Assembly (NCBI GenBank): GCA_024195265.1
Contig: JAJLRJ010000001.1
Span: 9,660,585-9,724,584, forward strand
From: Dendrophyllia cribrosa
Lineage: Eukaryota; Cnidaria; Anthozoa; Scleractinia; Dendrophylliidae
Direction of reading: 5' to 3'
Length of the DNA stretch: 64,000 nt
The position numbers were made by a program, and so were the translations under genes. The notes under the pieces were generated by a model. It searched no databases. It worked only from the letters and a program-made list of their open reading frames with translations, and had not been told where the DNA came from. This document shows positions 58,501 to 64,000 of the stretch, piece after piece (the stretch's first letter is position 1; each line of letters opens with the position of its first letter).

Positions 58501-61500
58501 ATTGGCCATCTTAATAATAAATCTGCCTGTTGCCGTAGTGCCAGCCTTACATTCAGCTTTATATTTTTACTACCCAATTGTTTTAGGACACTTCGTATTA
58601 CATTCATCTTTTGTGGAGTCTGCTCTATCTAGTTGATAACATTTGCCATTCTGTCTTCATTTTAGCGATAAATTGGGAGGTGAAGGTGAATACATCGCAT
58701 ACATCAGCGAGTGTTAATTCACTGAAATATAAAGCTGAATGCAAGGCTGGCACTACAGCATAGGGCAGATTTGTTAAATGGCCAATATTTCAACTAATAG
58801 AACTAGTATTCCTCAGTGCCAGGGCTATACTGAAAGAAAACATTGTAACGGCTCCTAAAATTTGAAAAATACATAGCTAATACATGACATGTAGACAGCG
58901 CACTTTTAAACATAAGATAATATAAAGTGTATGATACAAAACTGAGTTCAGCATTCGTTCCTAATGCCTTCTGGTGATAAAGTGTTCCCTCTATGAATTA
59001 AAAATGCCTCACGTGCTTTTCGATGGGAAGCATTGATGGTAGGCTGCAGTTCAGGCGGGATGAGTTTCATGTCCGCGGAAGAGTGGCCTGGTAAGTTGAA
59101 ATGTGTAGGGACCGCTGCTGTGGAGTTGGCGTGATGTGGGTTGTTTGTTCCTTGTCTGTGTTCTGTGAAGCGTTCACGAATCATGCATTTGGTTTCCCCT
59201 ATATACTGTTTTTTACATTTTTTTTTACATTCGATCAAATATGTGAGGTTACTAGAATTACAGCATGCAGGTTAAATGTTGTTTTATTGGTAGTACAAGA
59301 CTTAACGTCTGCTCGAAATGACAATTCCCTCCGCCATGGTGAAGCACATGTTTCACAAGATTAACCGCTGACAGACATTCGGCGTCAGGCGCTGGGCGTC
59401 AGGTGCTCGGCGTTCGGCAAATTACCCCTGCCGTTTGGAAGTAGGGTTAACCATCCCATTGCCCTCCTGCCCAAAACTGTAATGAATTACCCCTGAATAT
59501 GTGCTAATTAGTTGTTGTTTGTAAACGTTTTTTTGGAATTGTCAGTGGTTTGGGTTTTAACTTTTGTTTGTGATAAATCTATTTTTGTTTCATCTAGGTT
59601 GAATTTGTTGTTGCAGATATAACAGCCATTAACTACAAACCAGAATCGTTTGATGTCATATATAGCAGAGACACAATTCTTCACATTGAGGACAAAAAAA
59701 CTCTTTTTGCAAACTTCTTTGTAAGTTGAATAATTTCCAAGTTTGATACAGTGTGCATTTAAAGTCAGCTTTAAGGTTCTTTTAAAATTACCCTTGATCG
59801 TGATCTACCAATAACAGGGAAGTATTTTTTGTCTTAAGAGTGGCAGATTTACATCATATTAATTTAATACAATGATGTAGCCTCCACTAGCATTGCTAAG
59901 CTAACCAGCAGTGGGAATTCTTTTTAAATTTTCAATCTGGGGGTGTGTCAGAAATGATCTCCAATCAGAGTGTTAAATTGTATGACATAATTTTCTGGGA
60001 CACTTGATCCTCAGCTTCTTGCCTTGTTTGCTAATGAGGTCAAAAATGAATGAGCAAGAAGCTATAAATTTTGGTTTTAATTAGTTTAAAGTCGAAGAAA
60101 TAAGAGAAAATTAATTGTGTGAAATGTAGAAGCATAATGTTAGTGGTCCAAGTATGTTAAATAATGATTTACCGACTGGTTTGGGATCAAAAAGTCTTTA
60201 TACATTCCACTCATCATTTCACCATGTATTGGATTTCTTTAAACATGCGGTGAAACAGCCAAGTCTTTATTTTGTCTTTTTACTGACTCAGTTGTGCCAC
60301 AGTCTGCTGCTATCTTCTCTTTTGAGGATGAAAACTGCTGCCTTATTTCTAGGTTCTTTTTGACCATGTTTTTATTATTTGACATTACAATACATTATTT
60401 AGAGTACATTACTTACGCTAGTACAACATCAACAGCACTTAAGAGTGCATTACTTATTTCACAATTAAGTAAAATAACAAAGTATTGAATTAAATATACA
60501 TAGCACAAAATTTATTATACACTACGTGTACATAATAATTAGCATACTGTACATGTAGACACAAAGGGAAATAAAAGAGTCGGAACAATTTACGTAAAGG
60601 AAAAAAAAGTAAAAGAAGTACATCGATTAACTAATAGATATTGGCTTCATTTGGTTTGCTATGGATACAATTTGTGCAAATAATTTCAGTCACACAGCTT
60701 TCCCTGTTCAGCTTTGCACTAATTTAACAAGGATTTCCAAATTAATTGCATGCTTGTGACTTATTGGAGCCCTAAAAAAGCTTTTGTCGATAATTCAACC
60801 TTTGATCCACACAGTATAAAAACAGTTTCTTTCAAATTTGGGAGAGGTTGACCCAAGAAACAGCTTTTGTTGGGGTCACTCAGGTCATCACCATCCATTG
60901 TGTATTTCAGACTATCCAATCATCCGAGAACTGTTTATTTTACTGGAAGATCAACGGGCGGGATGTGAACATGATATCACACCATATTTACGTGCCAACA
61001 GTTACTAATTTAAATTAAATTAAAATCCATGCAAGTGGAACATTAGTTGACTTGTGACTGCGTCGCTCGTCTCACGACTTTGTTGCTCTCTTAAGTCTAC
61101 TCATAGGCAAGCTCTATTATAATTATTACCATATCCTCAAATACATGTGCTGGTTAATGTAAGACCATGTAATAGCATTCTTTCAATAAAATTATTTTAT
61201 TAATCGCCCCCCCCCTCCCGGATAATTGCCCCCTTTGTTTGAAAAATGAATATTAATTTCAGAAAGTGCCCTCTCTCAATTTTTAGGATGGCTTCATTAA
61301 TCTGTGAGCAGTCTCAAATTCCGATTTAGAATTTAATTCTGAGTATTTTTATTGATCTCCACAAAAGTTTGCAAATTAAAGAGAGCAAGTCTCACCTTAA
61401 TGGCGCTTTGCACAAAACATCACTTGAACTGCTACTTTAGTTATTTTTTTTTTCTCATTTTTTATCTTTTAATAGAAATGGTTAAAGCCTGGAGGTGAGC

Positions 61501-63938
61501 TTCTTATATCAGATTACTGTCGTGGAGCTGAGGAGCTCTCCGAGACAATGAAAGCCTATGTTGCAAAACGACACTACCATCTTCTCACTCCGGCAGACTA
61601 TGGCAAGGTAATAGAGCATAGTGTTGACCACAAGAGCTTGGATGACTTTGTCCGGATTGTTTTTATTCTCTTTAGACAGACCTAGTGTCTTGTTATTATG
61701 GTTAATAAGTCTATTCTTCTTGGATGAAAGAGTGGTACGCAAGGTAGACCATCTGGGCTGTCATCGTCATATTTACATCCAGCTTTCTTTCAAAACCAGC
61801 CCATAGCAGTAGAATAGTCAATGTAATCCAAAATAAAACAGTCGAGGGCTTCCCGTTCATCTAACCCCTCCTGCATTTGGGGAACAGCAAGTCCTACAGG
61901 TTGAGCCGTCATAATACAGACAATGTATAGTTTCAATCAGCTAAAAGGTACTGTACACTTGACAACTTTCAAAATGGTGGGAACGAATTGAACAAACGTA
62001 ACAGCATTCAACTTCGAAGACTCTAATCACTGCACAGTTCACAAGACTTACTGACTCCTGGAGACAGTTCGCTCCACCTCTGACACCATGTTGACTACTA
62101 GGTTTTCACACAATAGGCTTCAGTTCAATGCAACTCTTTACTTAGGAAGGCAATACTCCGGCCATGCTTTTCCTACAGCTACTATGCATGTACAGAATAC
62201 TGCTGACCTAACTGAGGGCGGCTACCATCAACAATAGCAAGTGGCTAGAGTATGGCATATAGCATGGCAAGACAACTGCTGAGATAGTAATGGATTTAAT
62301 AAAACTAAAACTATGTTAGAAATTTGTTAAGTGCAGTTGTCAATTCATCAACTCCCTCTTTGTATAATACATATTAAATTAAACATCATTGTCATTGTTC
62401 GAGAATCAAGCTGAAAAGATGACAAGATTTAAACCCAGAAAATGTCGATCAATTTTTCCAGTTTTGCTGCATATAGCTTTTTTGTTCTGTCCATGATCAT
62501 TTTGTTCCTGTTCTGTTCCTGTCAGATCGTGGTTTATCAATAGAAATCGTTGCAACTTTGATTTAATCGACGATACCCATAGAAGGGTTCAAAATTGTAG
62601 TAATTGTATGTTTTCAAAAATTGTTTAATTTTGGTTGTTTTTTAACTCGCGAATAAACGCATGCGAAATGAACGGGTTATCGGTAATGGTGGCTATAATT
62701 CACCTGCTCACTCGCTCCTTCCATCAGCTGTAAACTTAGTGATGTAATGCTTTGTAATGAATGTGTTTCGTAACAAGAACAACATGAATCCAGCGATAAC
62801 AATAACTAATTTGTTGTAAACAAATGTAAACAACTATAAGTTTAAAGATGTTTTGCATTTGAAGTCTTTAATGCAACATTAAAATCGATCTAAAGGACTT
62901 TGCAACCGAGACATGGTTTTGTGTACACCACTCTTGTTGCAAGACGCTGACATTGTGTTGTTCCAGAAAATGTCTCTACCCTTCCCATGGTTTTTTGGTT
63001 TGGAAGCCCCCCCCGCCCCCCAACCGCTCAGAAAATTTCAATTTAGCTTCATACTTTCCTCTAAAAACTTTGGCTTTTGAGACCCCGTCCCCCTCCCCCT
63101 CAGTTTCACCAACAACCTTCCATGGATATGGATATTTTCTGGATCCAAACATTGTATATTTTTCAATTATCTCACTTGTTTTGTCTTTCACTTTTTTTTT
63201 GGACAGATTCTGGAGCAAGTGGGTTTTGTCGATGTAATAGCCATAGACAACACCAAGAGATTTATAGAAGTTCTCAAATCAGAGACAGCAAGATTTGAAA
63301 CTGATCAGAGCATTTTCTTAAAGGTGTGTATGGTAAATCTCATGCAATGGCATTAAATTATGAATGACAGATCAAGACTAGCCTGTTCCAGGCGTTCAGA
63401 TAGTGGGGAAAGCGCGAATAGTTGGGGAAGGCACGACGGAAAAGCGAGCAAGCGAAAAAATGCGGGAAGACTGGGGAGAGGAAGCGAGGGAACCTCGTCT
63501 CTCCGCATTTTTTTTTTTTCGCTCGCCTTTCTTCGTGCCTTCCCCAACTATTCGCGCTTTCCCCACTATCTGAACGCCTGGAACAGTCTAGATCAAGACA
63601 TGACTGTAAAAAAGAGGGGTGGGGTAAGATCTGATCAAACCACTCCCCAGAAAATGCAGGTTAAGGAAGGGGTAGGTTGAGGATTTGGAACAGACCTGGG
63701 AAGAGGAAGGAAAATAATGTACAGCGTCCATTGTAAATTTTACAAGTTTTGCAAGTTTTGCTGGAAATGGTTTTCTCAGTAATATGATAACTTTTAACCG
63801 TGATTTGTGTCCTTTTTAAACCAGGATTTTAGCAAAGAAGACTTTGACTACCTTGTTGAGGACTGGGAAACCAAAATTGATCGCTGTGGCCGTGGAGACC
63901 AGAAGTGGGGTCTCTTTCATGCCAAGAAATCGACATAA
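43468..63938 (+). CDS. PMT: Phosphoethanolamine N-methyltransferase, single-domain, complete, seven exons
   Basis: Exons 43468-43596, 50380-50469, 51457-51546, 59598-59720, 61476-61607, 63207-63323 and 63825-63938 all join at phase 0 and give 264 residues. The family makes phosphocholine from phosphoethanolamine by three SAM-dependent methylations in the cytosol. Visible motifs: NQY (Tyr17) and FVSTGG near the N terminus, SAM-binding [12 protein letters not shown] (residues 59-70), GVDLS (81-85), VVADI with D110, YSRDTILHI with His132, and [15 protein letters not shown]. The Tyr-His pair fits the catalytic dyad known for this family. At about 265 residues it resembles the monodomain enzymes, not the two-domain plant type. 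The gene spreads over 20.5 kb because introns 1 and 3 are loaded with transposons. Confidence 0.96.
43977..44012 (+). repeat. 36-bp word duplicated in intron 1 (first copy)
   Basis: CGAGATTGTAATCTAAATTC and the following bases through CACACGC recur at about 48159-48195. The two copies bracket the transposon row between them. Confidence 0.85.
44017..44394. mobile_element. 378-bp TTAA element
   Basis: Ends ACAAGGACACTGACTATAAA are inverted over ~26 bp and flanked by TTAA (44013-44016 and 44395-44398). The right TTAA is shared with the next element. Confidence 0.85.
44399..44953. mobile_element. 555-bp TTAA element with AGGGGCTATGTCGCGAGGT ends
   Basis: Perfect 19-bp terminal inverted repeats flanked by TTAA on both sides (44395-44398, 44954-44957). 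The TTAA target suggests a piggyBac- or Kolobok-type family. Confidence 0.88.
44957..45499. mobile_element. 543-bp MITE with AGGCTGGTTTTCACTAG ends
   Basis: 17-bp inverted ends flanked by TTA (44954-44956 and 45500-45502), the target size of PIF/Harbinger elements. Inside are many inverted GAGTCGTAAGC / GACTCCG words. It hosts a nested foldback element at 45319-45485. Confidence 0.85.
45319..45485. mobile_element. 167-bp nested foldback element, 9-bp duplication
   Basis: TAGCCTCTTCCAGGC ends are inverted and flanked by perfect GTGAAAACC copies (45310-45318 and 45486-45494). Same family as 63380-63590. Confidence 0.88.
45519..48101 (+). mobile_element. CCCTTTAACTCCC MITE split by a 2.36-kb insertion
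   Basis: The left half (45519-45607) and right half (47969-48101) together match 13998-14211. The outer borders are TTAACCC...GGGTTAA. Confidence 0.87.
45608..47968. mobile_element. 2.36-kb TA element with CAGTACAGGTCAGAGATA ends
   Basis: TA|CAGTACAGGTCAGAGATA and the inverted right end before TA (47969-47970) give an 18-bp TIR and a TA duplication, as in Tc1/mariner. Subterminal AACGCGTTTTC-like words occur near both ends. It has only short frames, so it is non-autonomous. Confidence 0.88.
48102..48815. other. PMT intron 1 between transposons
   Basis: A ~116-bp tandem duplication: TTAGATTATTTGCTCTTGAT at 48105 recurs near 48221. The second copy of the 36-bp word lies at 48159-48195. Confidence 0.65.
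48816..50100 (-). mobile_element. LINE-type retrotransposon, 5'-truncated, L2/CR1-like
   Basis: An open frame at 50027-49116 (with about 20 more codons upstream to ~50095) encodes reverse transcriptase from the [19 protein letters not shown] motif through the catalytic FADDT box, LSINFKKS and [12 protein letters not shown], to the C-terminal RNA-binding part ([13 protein letters not shown]), ending in a stop. The endonuclease and first half of the RT are missing, as expected of 5' truncation during target-primed insertion. A (TGAA)n tail at 48816-48834 marks the 3' end, which fits the L2 group. It lies antisense in PMT intron 1. No internal stop is seen, so it is fairly young. Confidence 0.9.
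50380..50469 (+). CDS. PMT: PMT exon 2
   Basis: 30 codons between CTCTTTAG and GTATGT; contains the SAM motif [13 protein letters not shown]. Confidence 0.96.
50512..50648. repeat. Repeat with TCTAGAAAATATCTATACCC end, copy 1
   Basis: TTTAGCTTCATATTTTCCTT and its flanks match 62962-63143 in the same order, so both are copies of one MITE-like family with CCAGAAAAT-type ends. Confidence 0.7.
50740..50895. mobile_element. 156-bp palindromic MITE in intron 2
   Basis: Two ~70-bp arms beginning ATCATACGGTTTTCGAGTTC-like are nearly complementary with a short GAGCTGCTCCGG centre. The pre-mRNA would form a long hairpin. Confidence 0.88.
51457..51546 (+). CDS. PMT: PMT exon 3
   Basis: 30 codons between CTGTAG and GTATTG; includes GVDLSKNMI, with the acidic residue expected to contact the SAM ribose. 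Confidence 0.96.
51718..51743 (+). repeat. Poly-G tract
   Basis: A G run of about 25 in intron 3, followed by AGGGGGA. Confidence 0.9.
51801..53218 (+). repeat. Expanded MITE: about ten tandem 88-bp units
   Basis: The MITE starts TTAAGCCTTTCACTCCC. Its internal unit (CAAAAGTACTGC, GAGGTTTCATTTGAATGG, CAGACTCAAAAGTTAGAAC) is repeated about ten times from 51884 to 53200 at 88-93 bp spacing. The right end (ATTGACTTTGGAAGT) is cut by the big insertion and continues at 59443 with AGGGTTAA. Confidence 0.88.
52156..52558. mobile_element. 403-bp MITE inside the 88-bp array
   Basis: Ends GAAGGGCTCYCTGCAAYAAC are inverted over ~40 bp, flanked by AAAT (52152-52155 and 52559-52562). It interrupts a unit between the third and fourth copies. 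Confidence 0.87.
53330..53720 (+). pseudogene. Penelope-like GIY-YIG fragment, left arm (broken)
   Basis: Reading inward, [22 protein letters not shown] and [12 protein letters not shown] are recognisable in different frames. A frameshift at the A run near 53420 and a stop after the INASR segment disrupt it. It matches the right-arm copy. Confidence 0.72.
53826..54297 (+). repeat. Direct repeat left of the minisatellite
   Basis: GCAGCGACATATCCGGGACC onward matches 56935-57400 at roughly 90% by eye. Confidence 0.85.
54298..54390. repeat. 93-bp hairpin with perfect 26-bp arms
   Basis: TAAAAATAGGCTTCTGTCCT with CGTGTA is inverted at 54364-54389. It is absent at the matching place of the right direct repeat, so it is a separate insertion or fill-in at the array edge. 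Confidence 0.85.
54394..56930 (+). repeat. 43-bp minisatellite, about 58 copies
   Basis: Units of 42-44 bp share ACTCCATGACTGGCATCACA then AAGTGTCCTG, and differ in a G-rich spacer (GGTGGGTGCATGGT, GGTGGGGTTGCATGCT, GGGGATGGCACGCT types). Spacer types recur in order about every 175 bp. Units of 42 bp keep frames open on both strands, giving spurious repetitive peptides. Copies near the right end (after ~56600) are more diverged. Confidence 0.95.
56931..57400 (+). repeat. Direct repeat right of the minisatellite
   Basis: Second copy of 53826-54297, lacking the 93-bp hairpin. Confidence 0.85.
57675..58210 (+). repeat. Two ~200-bp copies of a TTTGGCAACGCTTTTAACTG block
   Basis: 57675-57880 and 58005-58210 share CTATTTGGCAACGCTTTTAA, ACCATGTTCTGC and CACGAATTTGTTGAC in order, separated by ~125 bp. 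Confidence 0.8.
58450..58835. repeat. 130-bp inverted block next to the right arm
   Basis: TTCAGTATAGCCCTGGC near 58450 runs through GCTTTATATTT near 58567 and is repeated inverted at about 58715-58835. Confidence 0.82.
58948..59275 (-). pseudogene. Penelope-like GIY-YIG endonuclease fragment, right arm
   Basis: An open frame of about 108 codons ends at a stop near 58948. LTYLIEC and QYIGET correspond to the GIY and YIG motifs, followed by RERFTEHR with the conserved Arg and His, as in the C-terminal endonuclease of Penelope-like retroelements. The RT domain is absent and a stop lies just upstream, so it is a remnant. It is inverted relative to 53330-53720. Confidence 0.78.
59598..59720 (+). 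CDS. PMT: PMT exon 4
   Basis: 41 codons between CATCTAG and GTAAGT; contains D110 and YSRDTILHI with the putative catalytic His132. Confidence 0.96.
59721..61475. other. PMT intron 4
   Basis: 1.75 kb, AT-rich, no clear inverted-repeat element; short C run at about 61206. Confidence 0.6.
61476..61607 (+). CDS. PMT: PMT exon 5
   Basis: 44 codons between TTTTAATAG and [21 protein letters not shown] is the conserved post-catalytic strand. Confidence 0.96.
61608..62960. other. PMT intron 5 (first part)
   Basis: No gene or clear element boundary seen. Confidence 0.55.
62962..63143. mobile_element. MITE-like repeat with TTCCAGAAAAT ends, copy 2
   Basis: TTCCAGAAAATGTC on the left pairs with GATATTTTCTGGA on the right. 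The interior matches 50512-50648. Confidence 0.75.
63207..63323 (+). CDS. PMT: PMT exon 6
   Basis: 39 codons between TTTGGACAG and [20 protein letters not shown] segment. Confidence 0.96.
63380..63590. mobile_element. 211-bp foldback element with 9-bp duplication, intron 6
   Basis: TAGCCTGTTCCAGGCGTTCA ends are inverted over ~65 bp. They are flanked by perfect GATCAAGAC copies (63371-63379 and 63591-63599). Same family as 45319-45485. Confidence 0.9.
63825..63938 (+). CDS. PMT: PMT exon 7 (terminal)
   Basis: 37 codons plus TAA between AACCAG and the stop at 63936-63938. It ends [10 protein letters not shown], the usual WGxFxAxK-type C terminus of the family. The polyadenylation signal must lie beyond the window. 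Confidence 0.96.
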   Translation, partial: DFSKEDFDYLVEDWETKIDRCGRGDQKWGLFHAKKST

Positions 63939-64000
63939 ATAACTTAACTTATAGAGGCAATCTGTGGAAGAAATCAAGCAATGGAACCAGCTGGGATTTA

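Larger units (their letters stand above)
53219..59433. mobile_element. 6.2-kb foldback-type composite element with 9-bp duplication
   Basis: The ends CSGCAGGGGTAAT..GCCGAAC are inverted and flanked by perfect TTTGGAAGT copies (53210-53218 and 59434-59442). The inverted arms extend about 600 bp each (53219-53825 and 58835-59433). Between them lie a ~450-bp direct repeat pair, a 2.5-kb minisatellite, a ~200-bp duplicated block and a 130-bp inverted block. A 9-bp duplication and long arms suggest a Mutator-like foldback element. The arms carry Penelope-type coding remnants, so a rearranged Penelope element is the alternative. No transposase is seen. Confidence 0.82.

Noticed and set aside
58450..58530. 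Hammerhead-ribozyme-like core (CTGAGGA ... GAAA) in the inverted block
   Set aside because: CTGAGGA and GAAA flank a possible stem II, and Penelope elements are known to carry hammerheads. But one extra unpaired A sits before stem II and I could not pair a proper stem III with a cleavage site. A covariance-model search would settle it.

Overview
The window is animal nuclear DNA: genes split by GT-AG introns, AT-rich non-coding DNA, and many small inverted-repeat transposons. The gene set (a bilaterian/cnidarian-type glycerol-3-phosphate acyltransferase, an amine-like GPCR, a BTB-Kelch protein and a single-domain phosphoethanolamine methyltransferase) together with the repeat style (TTAA and TA MITEs, L2/CR1-type LINE, Penelope fragments, tRNA-SINE) suggests an anthozoan cnidarian, probably a stony coral. 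The gene calls rest on the sequence; the taxon is inference.

Layout. 1-7039: the last three coding exons (+) of a GPAT3/4-type acyltransferase, whose earlier exons lie left of the window, so 1-5344 is probably intron. 7040-12290: repeat-rich DNA between two convergent genes. 12291-13841 (-): an intronless class A GPCR with amine-receptor hallmarks but almost no second extracellular loop and no TM3 disulfide cysteine. 13842-40455: about 26 kb with no gene I can support, holding a tRNA-derived SINE, several MITEs and two copies of a TA-flanked element. 40456-43165 (-): a complete two-exon BTB-BACK-Kelch gene. 43468-63938 (+): a complete seven-exon, 264-residue phosphoethanolamine N-methyltransferase, head-to-head with the Kelch gene across a 302-bp shared promoter region that contains a CACGTG E-box.

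The methyltransferase introns are full of transposons. Intron 1 holds a row of abutting and nested elements (44013-48101) and a 5'-truncated LINE (48816-50100). Intron 3 holds a MITE whose inside has been amplified into about ten 88-bp units. That MITE was then hit by a 403-bp MITE and by a 6.2-kb foldback-type element (53219-59433) with ~600-bp terminal inverted repeats, a 9-bp target duplication, Penelope GIY-YIG remnants in both arms and a 2.5-kb 43-bp minisatellite in the middle. All seven coding exons nevertheless splice in frame.

Functionally, GPAT (lysophosphatidic acid) and the methyltransferase (phosphocholine) both feed glycerophospholipid synthesis. The GPCR and Kelch genes have no evident link to them, and nothing here behaves as an operon. 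All repeat boundaries were read by eye.
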